From assembly GCA_037969175.1 (NCBI GenBank), contig JBBKWX010000091.1, positions 1 to 28,041 on the forward strand: a stretch of 28,041 nt of DNA, written 5' to 3'. The notes beneath the pieces were generated by a model. That model saw only the letters and a program-made list of their open reading frames with translations. It did no database searches and was not told the DNA's origin. Each line of letters opens with the position of its first letter. Positions within the stretch are counted from its first letter, which is position 1. The translations under genes and the position numbers were made by a program. This document shows positions 15,956 through 23,982 of this stretch, in pieces. Source of the DNA: JBBKWX01 sp037969175 (GTDB taxonomy: Bacteria > Bacteroidota > Bacteroidia > AKYH767-A > JBBKVM01).

Positions 15956-16396
15956 CTACGCTGGTGGCTGGTTTATCTGAAGCCAATACCAGCCAAGCTT
16001 ACCAATTGTCTCTGAAAAAGTATCAAAATCAACAGGCTTTACTATATAACTGTTAGCACCCAGTTCATAACATTTTTCAATGTCCTTGTTTTCTTTCGAT
16101 GAAGTGAGAATTACAACGGGATATTTTTTTGTTTGCTCATTTGATTTTATTTGTTTCAGAATTTCCAGACCATTGATCTTTGGCATATGCATATCCAATA
16201 AAATCAATTTGGGCGGAATATTTATATTTCTTTCACTGAATTTACCGGTTGCAAAAATAAACTCCAATGCTGCTTCGCTATCACTTACATGTAGGAGATT
16301 ATTGGCCAAATTATTTTTTTTAAGAGCTCGTATAGTAAGTTCAGCATCGTCCATACTATCTTCAACCAATAGGATCTCTACAGCATTTAAACTCAT
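15956..16396 (-). CDS. Single-domain response regulator, Rcp1-like
   Basis: This 146-residue protein consists of one CheY-like receiver domain and no output domain. The acidic pocket (EDSMDD, residues 12-17), phospho-acceptor D68 in LILLDMHMPK, T98 in VVILTSS and K120 in SYIVKPVD are all present. The long loop before the phospho-acceptor strand (FATGKFSERNINIPPK) is typical of the Rcp1 group, which partners phytochrome-type histidine kinases. It starts 27 bases after the end of the CHASE/PAS histidine kinase gene on the same strand. The simplest reading is that the kinase phosphorylates this protein, which then acts by protein-protein contact or as a phosphate relay. The gene start is the ATG at 16396. 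Confidence 0.93.
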   Translation of the reverse strand: MSLNAVEILLVEDSMDDAELTIRALKKNNLANNLLHVSDSEAALEFIFATGKFSERNINIPPKLILLDMHMPKINGLEILKQIKSNEQTKKYPVVILTSSKENKDIEKCYELGANSYIVKPVDFDTFSETIGKLGWYWLQINQPPA

Positions 16397-16423
16397 AATT
16401 ATTTTTGATTTAGCATTGTTTAA

Positions 16424-19171
16424 CTATATTATGTTATCAGGAATAGTGAAATAGAAAGATGCACCTTTTCCCGGTTCTCCTTCTGCCCAAACTTTCCCAC
16501 CGTGCTTAGAAACTATCTTATGGACATTCGCCAGTCCTACCCCTGTCCCTTCAAATTCGGCATCATTGTGCAGACGCTGAAAAACGCCGAATAGTTTGTC
16601 AGCGTATGTCATATCAAAGCCGGCTCCATTATCTTTTACATAATAAATGGTTTCTTCATCTTCCGTAAATGCCCCGATCTCTATAACTGCTTTATCTTTA
16701 TTTCGAGAATATTTTACGGCATTGAGTATATAGTTTTCCCACACCTGACGTATCAGAAGATAATCTCCTGAAAGCTCAGGTAGGTTTTTAATATCCCATT
16801 CAATATTTCTTTTAGGATTTCTTTGCATTTCATCTTTTATAATTTCATGCACTAAATTTGAATTATTAATTTTAGATCTGATAATTTCAGTTCGACCCAG
16901 ACGTGAAAAATTCAATAACCCGTCTATCAGGACGCTCATCTTAGCGGCATTATTTTTTATTTTCGTAAATAAACGGTGGGCTTCTTCATCAAGTTTATCT
17001 TTATATTCATTCATCAATATTTGCGAAAAGCCTGTGATACTTCTTAAAGGAGCACGCAAATCATGTGAAACGGAATAACTAAAGCTTTCAAGTTCTTTGT
17101 TTACTGTTTCTAATTCCATTGTTCTTTCGCGGACACGTTTTTCAAGATCTCGGTTTAACTGCAATATTGTTTCCTCCGAGTCTTTTAAAACGGTAACATC
17201 CCTAACTATGACCAACACTTCCGTTTCATTTAGAGCAGCATAGCGAGCTTCAAAATGATGTTTCCCAAATGGATATTCCAGATGATAATGATGAATAGTA
17301 ATCTTCTTATTTTCTAAAACAATTTTTATGTTTTGAAGTGTATCAGCGGCAAGGTCAGGTGGGAGTGATTCCGAGATATGCTTATTTAAAAAATGTTCAG
17401 GTGAGCTAAATGATTCTTTTTCTGTTGAATTATGAAAATCGGTAAACACTCCTTCGTTGTTGATAACAAAGATCATATCAGGAATAGCATTGAGAAATGC
17501 TGTATTTCGTTGAAGACTTTGATTGAGGATTATGGCAGATTTCTTTTGTTCAGTTATGTCCGATATGGCCGCAATAAATCCTTTTACTTTTTCATCCGAA
17601 TCAAATTCAGGAATATATTTCACATTGAATATTTTCACTCCATCTTCTTGCTTAAATTCCAACTCATAATCTGATATATGCCCTTCAATAGCATTATCCA
17701 TATAAGGTTTGGCATTATTGAATGCATCTTCTCCAAGAATTTCCCGTGCATGTATTCCAATTAAATTATTTGGATTGAGATCAAATAAGGAAGCATAGGG
17801 TTCATTCACAAATTTGTAGATCTTATTTGCATCTAGCAGGGCCAGGTAAAACGGAACATGATTTGAAATAAATTCCAATTGTTTTTGTTTTTCTTCTATT
17901 TCAAGCTCTGCTTTTTTGCGTTCAGTAATATCCAGAAAGTATATACTAATTCCTTCTTCAGATGGATAAATGATAGATTCAAACCATTTATTTAATGGAC
18001 TATAATATTTTTCTATTGTAGCGCTTTTCTGAGATCTCACCGATTCCATATATGCATTATACAGATCAAGTGGCTCTTCTTTGATTGTCGGAAATTCCTC
18101 CCACATGTTTTTTCCTATCAGATTTTCTGATGTACGGCCTAACATTTCACCTGCATTTTTATTCACATAGGTATAATGCCAGTTCTTATCCATAGCCACA
18201 AAACCATCAGAGACTCTTTCAATTAAGGTTCGATAATTTTCTTCACTTTTTTGAATAGCTATTTTAGTATTTTCCAATTCCCGGGTTCTTGCTATTACAA
18301 GCCTTTCCAGTTTTTCCGGTCTGTTCAGTATAGTATATAATAGTGTTGAAAATGATCCAGCAGCTATTAAGCTTATTAATCCGGTCAGGTAAAGTCCATA
18401 AAAAATACTGTACTTATTAACAGGTATAATGGAAATGATCCAGTTGCTTTCTTGAAATTTAGTACTTGCTAGATATCCCTTAGTAGTTTCAGTTCGTACA
18501 GGAAGAAATTTTTCCTCCTTTAGCGTATTGGGATTAACTTTAGAAAATTGATAATAATATCCGGAAGTAGATGTGGTATCAATCCCTGCATTTTTGAATA
18601 GAGTAGCTAAATTGATTATCACAGCAGAAAACCCCCAAAAAGTATTTTGTCTAAATATGGGTAGTCGACCTACAACAGCTACACCACCTTGTTTCAACTC
18701 AAACGGGCCAGCTATATAAAACTTTTTTTGGTCAATAGATTCATGAGCTTCTTTAGAAGTTTTTGGATCTGATAAAATGTCATAGTTTAAAACTGTTTTG
18801 TTTATCTCATACGGATAAACATACTTTATTATTCCTTCTGGCACCAATTGGATTCCATCAATGAATGGGTTCTCATCAACCAATTGTCTGCCTAAATCTT
18901 CAAATCCAACAGGTTTTCCTTCATCATCAACGGATAGCGCCAAAGATAAAGTTGTAACTACCGCAGCATTAATCGTTTGTTCAATATTATTTTCAACAAC
19001 ATTTAATAAATTGAGTGCATTCGTTTTTTCAACTTCTTTTAAGTATCCATGTCGCTGATAAATAGCAAATGATGCTACTATAACCAAAATGCAGAAGAAA
19101 ATACCGGAAGTTATCTTAGGTTTAGATAAGAAAAAGCTTTTCAATCTATTATACAAAACAGGAATATTCAT
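16424..19171 (-). CDS. CHASE-domain, multi-PAS membrane sensor histidine kinase
   Basis: The 915-residue protein has, in order: a membrane helix (about 20-40); an extracytoplasmic CHASE-type sensor region (about 55-255, with DENPFIDGIQLVPEG and a GPFELKQGGVAVVGRLPIF block); a second helix (about 260-285); three PAS domains (about 310-425, 435-550 and 560-670), the first two closed by DITE-type ends; then a histidine kinase core. The H-box is FSYSVSHDLRAPLRSI. The ATP-binding domain shows the N box (NYILNAVKYS), G1 (DNGAGFDM), F box (FGVFQRLH) and G2 (GTGVGLA). The core resembles that of cyanobacterial phytochrome Cph1, but no GAF chromophore domain is present, so it is not a phytochrome. It is followed by an Rcp1-like regulator. 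CHASE domains sense small external ligands; the ligand here is unknown. Confidence 0.93.
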   Translation of the reverse strand: MNIPVLYNRLKSFFLSKPKITSGIFFCILVIVASFAIYQRHGYLKEVEKTNALNLLNVVENNIEQTINAAVVTTLSLALSVDDEGKPVGFEDLGRQLVDENPFIDGIQLVPEGIIKYVYPYEINKTVLNYDILSDPKTSKEAHESIDQKKFYIAGPFELKQGGVAVVGRLPIFRQNTFWGFSAVIINLATLFKNAGIDTTSTSGYYYQFSKVNPNTLKEEKFLPVRTETTKGYLASTKFQESNWIISIIPVNKYSIFYGLYLTGLISLIAAGSFSTLLYTILNRPEKLERLVIARTRELENTKIAIQKSEENYRTLIERVSDGFVAMDKNWHYTYVNKNAGEMLGRTSENLIGKNMWEEFPTIKEEPLDLYNAYMESVRSQKSATIEKYYSPLNKWFESIIYPSEEGISIYFLDITERKKAELEIEEKQKQLEFISNHVPFYLALLDANKIYKFVNEPYASLFDLNPNNLIGIHAREILGEDAFNNAKPYMDNAIEGHISDYELEFKQEDGVKIFNVKYIPEFDSDEKVKGFIAAISDITEQKKSAIILNQSLQRNTAFLNAIPDMIFVINNEGVFTDFHNSTEKESFSSPEHFLNKHISESLPPDLAADTLQNIKIVLENKKITIHHYHLEYPFGKHHFEARYAALNETEVLVIVRDVTVLKDSEETILQLNRDLEKRVRERTMELETVNKELESFSYSVSHDLRAPLRSITGFSQILMNEYKDKLDEEAHRLFTKIKNNAAKMSVLIDGLLNFSRLGRTEIIRSKINNSNLVHEIIKDEMQRNPKRNIEWDIKNLPELSGDYLLIRQVWENYILNAVKYSRNKDKAVIEIGAFTEDEETIYYVKDNGAGFDMTYADKLFGVFQRLHNDAEFEGTGVGLANVHKIVSKHGGKVWAEGEPGKGASFYFTIPDNII

Positions 19172-19417
19172 ATTCTTTGAGGCAAATGGAATCCGGTATT
19201 GGGGGTATTTCCAAATAAATATAATGAAATTTGATTAGCTCAAAGAAATCCGGGCTTAAATGGTGCAATAACAATAAACACAGTTAGATAAGGCAGTATT
19301 AATTATTGGTACTATTCAGATAGGATAAGTTCAAAATAATATTTCAAACGAAGCTGAAACAAAATATTTATACTGATTAGATTTGATACAAATTTTATTG
19401 ATTGTGTTTCGTTTGCA

Positions 19418-19807
19418 TCATTTCAATCTCTCCAACCTACCTTTACGCTTTACAATATTTTTGTAATCCCATTGAATATCTTTTGCTTTTTCAAGCCATC
19501 GTTTAAGATCAGACAAGTCTATTTGCTCTGCTGAAGTATATCTAATTTCTGCAGCTTTAAATTTTCCTTCTCCTTTTAGGTTTTCTTCCTCAAAGCTCTG
19601 TCCACTCCAAAATAAAAGACGAATACCACCCTTTAGTTTGCTATACCCTGCAACAGGATTTCCTTCCAAAAACCAAACAGGATGGGCATGCCAGATCTTG
19701 TACTCAGCTTCCGGCAAACAAGAGTAAAAAGTTTTTGCAAGTAGATCACAGATTTCCTTTTCTACATCTGTTTGCAAATCATTATATGCTTGAATTTCTT
19801 TTTTCAT
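19418..19807 (-). CDS. DUF1801 domain protein
   Basis: This 129-residue soluble protein shows the features of DUF1801 (YdhG-like, SCP-like fold): an N-terminal helix that includes KEICDLLAKTFYSCLPEAEYKIWHAHPVWFLEGNPVAGY, then a strand with GGIRLLFWSGQSF and a basic C-terminus (KNIVKRKGRLERLK). Related proteins are often called iron chaperone-like by homology to frataxin, but no function is established for this one. It is one of two DUF1801 proteins in the window; the other (24966-25394) is clearly different in sequence, so this is not a recent duplication. A 3' fragment of another gene lies just upstream, at 19845-19943. Confidence 0.75.
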   Translation of the reverse strand: MKKEIQAYNDLQTDVEKEICDLLAKTFYSCLPEAEYKIWHAHPVWFLEGNPVAGYSKLKGGIRLLFWSGQSFEEENLKGEGKFKAAEIRYTSAEQIDLSDLKRWLEKAKDIQWDYKNIVKRKGRLERLK

Positions 19808-19844
19808 AGATCAAATTGTTGATTTCTTAAAATTAGTTGAATTT

Positions 19845-19943
19845 TCAATACATTTTATTTGGATTAGCTGAATCTTTTGGGATTTGTTGGATGGAATCCC
19901 AATGCTCACAGATTTTGCCCTTTTCGTCAAATCTAAAAATATC
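19845..19943 (-). pseudogene. Truncated 3' remnant of a SnoaL-like gene
   Basis: Bases 19841-19943 match 21707-21809, the end of the SnoaL-like gene, with six differences in 103. The remnant encodes the last 32 residues of that protein (from DIFRFDEKGK to NPNKMY) and keeps the same stop codon, with only one residue changed (Asp to Glu). The rest of the gene is absent: upstream the match ends abruptly, except for ATTCCC, which could be the far side of an 18-base deletion. There is no start codon in frame, so it is not expressed as a SnoaL protein. It probably arose by partial duplication or by recombination with a related copy. Confidence 0.85.
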
Positions 19944-20003
19944 ATTCCCAATAAAAATCCGGATCTATCGGAACCCAATTCTTCTTCCGAAAGAATCCTA
20001 TTC

Positions 20004-20624
20004 TCACTTCTCTCCCCTTTCCAAATATATCTTAATGCCGGTGCCTAAAACCAAAATATCATAAATATTCAAAGATTCCGTATTTGGAAAATAGGTTAAA
20101 AGATAGAGATCGTTGGTCAGGATCTGGAAAAAGTAATTTATACCTATGCCTGAACCCGGATGATTGTATTGTAGTTCTGTGTTTATGAAGGGTCCAAATC
20201 GCAGGGAAGAGTTCCACCAATAGTAATCATCCGTATAAATAGAAGGCCAGTTCAGGTAAATGTTATCACCGAAATTGATATTCATAAACATGCCAGTTCT
20301 TAATGGATAAAGTTTTAAGTTTTTGTTTAAATTGATACGATAGAAATTATACGATGCTAGCGCATTGGCTGTCCAGATATCACCATATTCAGGAGGGGTG
20401 TAGCCGACAGTTAGAGCCAACTCAGTCTTGCGGAGCGGTTCATAAATCGCACCCATTGAAAACATCCCAAAATTTCCCGCAAATTCAATTGAGTATCCTT
20501 TGGGAATAAGCCAATTCTTTTTTATCTCTTCATCTGAATTTTGTGCAAGTCCCGGTACGCTAAAATAGAATAGGCTTAACACTAAAAACAGGATTCGAAC
20601 CTGAGTTTTTGTAAATAGTAACAT
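20004..20624 (-). CDS. Secreted or outer-membrane protein of unknown function
   Basis: From the ATG at 20624 the product has 206 residues and starts with a signal peptide (MLLFTKTQVRILFLVLSLFYFSVPGLAQ, cleavage likely after AQ). The frame extends to a GTG at 20654, but the extra ten residues would push the signal peptide inward, so I prefer the ATG. The mature part is rich in aromatic, alternating strands (YSIEFAGNFGMFSMGAIYEP, LALTVGYTPP, FGPFINTELQYNH, GIGINYFFQIL), which suggests a small outer-membrane beta-barrel. Its start overlaps the 3' end of the phosphoesterase gene by 65 bases in a different frame. I cannot assign a family or role. Confidence 0.7.
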   Translation of the reverse strand: MLLFTKTQVRILFLVLSLFYFSVPGLAQNSDEEIKKNWLIPKGYSIEFAGNFGMFSMGAIYEPLRKTELALTVGYTPPEYGDIWTANALASYNFYRINLNKNLKLYPLRTGMFMNINFGDNIYLNWPSIYTDDYYWWNSSLRFGPFINTELQYNHPGSGIGINYFFQILTNDLYLLTYFPNTESLNIYDILVLGTGIKIYLERGEK

Positions 20625-21375
20625 AACTGAATTTTCTGAAGCTGGGACTTCCACATGTTAAGTACCAAGTCCCATCATTGTATGTCTGTTTTAGAGCATA
20701 TTGATGATCATGACCGTTGACGCTGAGTATGGTGTTCTTCGCATCACGCAGTATTTTCACATAGTCGCTCGCCAATGCAGGATCAAGATCAACACTGGTG
20801 GGAGGCACATGTGAAATAAATAGACTGTGTTCATATGAGGATGTATCTGCCAGTTGGTTTTGCATCCAGTCCAGGTCAGGTACTTTTCCATTAAAACGAA
20901 ATTCCTTGCTGTTGGTGTTGTGGGCAATGAAACGGATGCCATTCCATGTGAAAGCATAGTCCAGTGGACCAAACATGTTTTGATAAACATCTTTACCATT
21001 GCCCAAGCAATCATGATTTCCGATGACCGTGAGGAAAGGTGCTCTGAGCTTTGAGAGTTGCCTGGCTATGATGTGAAATTCATAAGCAACTCCAAAATCG
21101 GTAATATCTCCTGCAAAGTAAACCAGGTCTACCTCTGGCATGGAATTAATGGTCTCAACCAAGTCTTCCACATCGTCATGAAAGCGCTGCAGGTCAGCAG
21201 TAAATATAATGTTCAGTGTATCTTTTTTCGGAATATCTAATACCCTTTTCAGGTTGTAAGCTGTGCTCACACGTTCATTCAATTCTTCTCTTTCTTTCTC
21301 ATAGATATTATATTCGAACTTTTCACAGCCAAGTATTAGACATAATAGGATCAATATATGGGGATAATACTTCAT
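20560..21375 (-). CDS. Metallophosphoesterase (calcineurin-like) lipoprotein
   Basis: This 271-residue lipid-anchored protein (lipobox LILGC, Cys17) has a calcineurin-like phosphoesterase domain. Metal-binding blocks visible are D61-L-Q63 (the usual DxH), GDITD at 89-93, GNHD at 119-122, H189 in FISHVPP, and GHDH at 221-224. The first block has Gln in place of the usual His. I recall this in a group of secreted Bacteroidota phosphoesterases, so the enzyme may still be active with an altered metal site. The substrate is unknown; extracytoplasmic phosphodiesters or nucleotides are possible. The last 65 bases overlap the start of the downstream outer-membrane protein gene, which suggests coupled translation. 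The start is the ATG at 21375. Confidence 0.88.
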   Translation of the reverse strand: MKYYPHILILLCLILGCEKFEYNIYEKEREELNERVSTAYNLKRVLDIPKKDTLNIIFTADLQRFHDDVEDLVETINSMPEVDLVYFAGDITDFGVAYEFHIIARQLSKLRAPFLTVIGNHDCLGNGKDVYQNMFGPLDYAFTWNGIRFIAHNTNSKEFRFNGKVPDLDWMQNQLADTSSYEHSLFISHVPPTSVDLDPALASDYVKILRDAKNTILSVNGHDHQYALKQTYNDGTWYLTCGSPSFRKFSYVTIYKNSGSNPVFSVKPILF

Positions 21376-21710
21376 ATTAAATTCCAGTAAAAATAAAACT
21401 CATGTGTCCCAATTTCATTTATGTTAAGAAAGGGACTGAATGGATCAATTGTGATAAATGGATTTGCGATGAATCGTCCGATGTTTTATTATCACATTCA
21501 GTATAAGATAAGATAATTATTAGTAATGGACAAATATGAAGAGCCACCATATTCTGATACCAATGCACTTTGCTGAGCACTTAATTATTATTTACAAAAG
21601 GGACATGTGGCTATTTCAAATTCATTTTCGATTTTCAGTTGCTTATCATTATACGTCTGGATATCCTTGTACATTTATCAGATAGTTCAATAAAAAATTT
21701 AGACCGATTT
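21376..21710. other. Gene-free stretch of 335 bases
   Basis: A 43-codon minus-strand frame (21419-21550) starts MVALHICPLLIIILSYTECDNK, which looks a little like a lipoprotein leader. It is too short and unsupported to call a gene. I see no repeat, terminator or promoter element otherwise. The spacer separates the SnoaL-like gene from the phosphoesterase gene. Confidence 0.4.
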
Positions 21711-22091
21711 TCAATACATTTTGTTTGGATTAGCTGAATCTTTTGGGATTTGTTGAATGGAATCCCAATGCTCACAAATTTTACCCTTATCATCAAATCT
21801 AAAAATATCCATAGTTACATATTCGTCATTCCCGGGCCAGGTCTGATGTGTATGCAATGCAACTAAATCTCCTTCAGCTATACATCTTACAAATTCTATT
21901 GATTTATCAGGATATTCATTCTGCATTTTTTCGAAATATGCAATAAAACCTTTTTCGCCATCTGCTACCGCAGGATTATGCTGGATATATTCTGCACCGA
22001 CAAATAACGCAATTGCTTTTTTCGGGTTTCCTTCATATGCGGTTTTATAAAATGCCATTGCATTATTTTTATTTGATTCTAAGACTAGCAT
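21711..22091 (-). CDS. SnoaL-like / NTF2-fold protein
   Basis: This 126-residue protein of the NTF2-like superfamily resembles the SnoaL-type branch, small cone-shaped proteins that include polyketide cyclases and many uncharacterised stress-linked proteins. The typical blocks are AMAFYKTAYEGNPKKAIALFVGAEYIQHNPAVADG near the N-terminus, a Trp/His-rich middle (ALHTHQTWPGNDEYVTMDIFRF) and the closing GKICEHWDSIQQIP. The catalytic function cannot be predicted; His and Asp residues in the pocket are conserved in the family. A shortened copy of its 3' end sits at 19845-19943, about 1.9 kb away. It lies 45 bases after the GNAT gene. The start is the ATG at 22091. Confidence 0.85.
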   Translation of the reverse strand: MLVLESNKNNAMAFYKTAYEGNPKKAIALFVGAEYIQHNPAVADGEKGFIAYFEKMQNEYPDKSIEFVRCIAEGDLVALHTHQTWPGNDEYVTMDIFRFDDKGKICEHWDSIQQIPKDSANPNKMY

Positions 22092-22136
22092 ATCTCTCTT
22101 ATTTTAATTTTGAATTTATTGAATCTTGATCAGGCT

Positions 22137-22604
22137 TCAAACATTTGAAATATTATTAATATTTAACTCCATGATAGGTAGAAATCTACCTTTTATTGTA
22201 GATTCCTGTTGGCCTGTTTTTATGAATCCAAATTTTTTATAGAATAATTCAGCATTGGGATCTGATTCAAGTTTGATCCGCATGGTTTTGAAATCTTTTA
22301 TTCGCTCAAAGAAATCATTCAGTAAAAATTTGCCTAAACCCTTCCCAATGTGCTCCGGTTGGATAAATAGATTGTCAAGAAAAATGGTCTCTTTATCTTC
22401 TTTGAAATATGAATAGTACCCTACAGTTTTATCTTCCAATTCTAATTTATAAACAGATCGGGTATCAAGATAAGTTTCTGTAATTGTTAGCTGGTCTGAC
22501 CAAATCTCAATCTGTTCAGCCGAATAACCCCAGTAAGCTTTTGACTGCATTGTTATTGCCGTCAGTTCCTTATGGTCAAGTCTATTTGCTCTCCATATTT
22601 TCAT
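22137..22604 (-). CDS. GNAT-family N-acetyltransferase
   Basis: This 155-residue acetyltransferase has the GNAT fold. Motif A, which binds acetyl-CoA, is LFIQPEHIGKGLGKFLL (residues 79-95), with the Q/RxxGxG/A pattern as HIGKGLG, followed by motif B (AELFYKKFGFIKTG, residues 118-131). It transfers an acetyl group from acetyl-CoA to an amine; the acceptor is not predictable. The length is usual for a single-domain GNAT. It is flanked by the M20 amidohydrolase gene upstream (31 bases) and the SnoaL-like gene downstream (45 bases) on the same strand and could share their transcript. Confidence 0.9.
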   Translation of the reverse strand: MKIWRANRLDHKELTAITMQSKAYWGYSAEQIEIWSDQLTITETYLDTRSVYKLELEDKTVGYYSYFKEDKETIFLDNLFIQPEHIGKGLGKFLLNDFFERIKDFKTMRIKLESDPNAELFYKKFGFIKTGQQESTIKGRFLPIMELNINNISNV

Positions 22605-22635
22605 TTCGCGAATAACAAAATTTTATTCCTGTTTA

Positions 22636-23919
22636 CTATTCAATGGCCAATCTTTCATAGATCAGGGATGTGAAGTACTTTACCCCAACTTTTATGCACT
22701 CCTCATCCACAGCAAAATTGGGTGTATGAGGCATAGAGATCAATCCTTTTTCAGAATTAGATCCGCCTAAAAAGAAATATACTCCGGGAACATGCTGTTG
22801 AAAATAAGCAAAGTCATCATTGAATTGGGGAATGGCGCCATAGGTGTAAACAATTTGCTCTTCTCCATAAATATTTGCAATACTATTTAGAGATGCTTTG
22901 GTAAGAGCAGGATCATTTATAACTGCAGGGTGTTTATAGACATATTTTGCGGAAACGAATTCTTTGGCATATTTTGATTTTCTGATCCTGTTTACAATAA
23001 GAACCAGGGTTGTGTCAAGTAGTGAAATGTCACTGCTTGTAATAACACTGAAAATGGTAAAATCAGTAGTATCTTTATCTAACGTGTGATTTTTATTTAC
23101 ATGTACAAAGTTTTTGTAAATGCTATTTGGATTGGAAACACCTACTTCAGGATCACCCAGGTTTCTGCTATCCCAAATATCATAGCCTGATTTACCATTA
23201 TCAAAACTGTTTACCAAAGCAGTAGTATATTCAATGATCTCATCATTCTTTTTCGAATTTCTAAAAGTCAGGGTCATTGTATATCGGCTTGCATAAACAT
23301 TGCCTGTTCTTGCGGAAATATATCCGGACGACATAGGACTCATATGCAGTCCATAAATTTCTTCAGGAGAAATTATATCAAACAAGCCATTATCCAGCAT
23401 TGCTTTAGCGCCCTTGAAATTTTCTTCTGCAGGTTGGAAGACAAAATAAATAACTCCATTCAGTTTATCCTTATTCTTAGTAAGCACATTTGCTATACCA
23501 AGTCCGATAGTGGTATGCACATCATGTCCGCAAATATGTCGTATCCCTTCATTTTTAGATTTGTATTCTACTACATCAGGTTGATTCGTTTTGATAGCAT
23601 CGATATCAGCTCGCCAAGCGATCTTTTTTCCGAGCCTCCCGGTATTCAAAATTCCAATTACACCATATCCACCAATATTTGTTTTTACTTCTAATCCTAA
23701 TGATAAAAGATAGGATGCTATTTGTGCTGAAGTTCTTTGCTCTTGTTCAGATATTTCAGGGTGCATATGCAGGTCCCTGCGGATGATGACCAGACTGTCG
23801 TAAATTTCTTCAGTGTGAATTTGAATCAAATCATGAATAGTGGATTTCGTATGAGATTGTCCTAATGAATTACCCCCAAGTAATATGAGAATTAAGAAAA
23901 ATGTTGTTTTGATTTTCAT
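22636..23919 (-). CDS. Secreted M20-family amidohydrolase / peptidase
   Basis: This 427-residue exported enzyme has a signal peptide (MKIKTTFFLILILLGGNSLGQ) and resembles the M20D aminoacylase / IAA-amino acid hydrolase group. Catalytic features are DLHMHPEISE at residues 49-58, the substrate-binding RADIDA at 103-108, the metal-site HICGHDVHT at 128-136 (C130, H132, H135), PAEEN at 163-167 with the general base Glu, H192 in GLHMSP, and a C-terminal PHTPNFAVDEE block carrying the last metal ligand. All key residues are present. The mature enzyme should act in the periplasm or outside, releasing amino acids from N-acyl or similar amides. The exact substrate is unknown. The start is the ATG at 23919. 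Confidence 0.92.
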   Translation of the reverse strand: MKIKTTFFLILILLGGNSLGQSHTKSTIHDLIQIHTEEIYDSLVIIRRDLHMHPEISEQEQRTSAQIASYLLSLGLEVKTNIGGYGVIGILNTGRLGKKIAWRADIDAIKTNQPDVVEYKSKNEGIRHICGHDVHTTIGLGIANVLTKNKDKLNGVIYFVFQPAEENFKGAKAMLDNGLFDIISPEEIYGLHMSPMSSGYISARTGNVYASRYTMTLTFRNSKKNDEIIEYTTALVNSFDNGKSGYDIWDSRNLGDPEVGVSNPNSIYKNFVHVNKNHTLDKDTTDFTIFSVITSSDISLLDTTLVLIVNRIRKSKYAKEFVSAKYVYKHPAVINDPALTKASLNSIANIYGEEQIVYTYGAIPQFNDDFAYFQQHVPGVYFFLGGSNSEKGLISMPHTPNFAVDEECIKVGVKYFTSLIYERLAIE

Positions 23920-23982
23920 GATAAATTGTGTAGAAAATTAATATAAAAAAACACATCTTTAGGCTTGAATGATAATTGAATC

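Noticed and set aside
21419..21550. 43-codon frame with a lipoprotein-like leader
   Set aside because: The leader resemblance is weak (LSYTEC) and the product too short to support without homologues.
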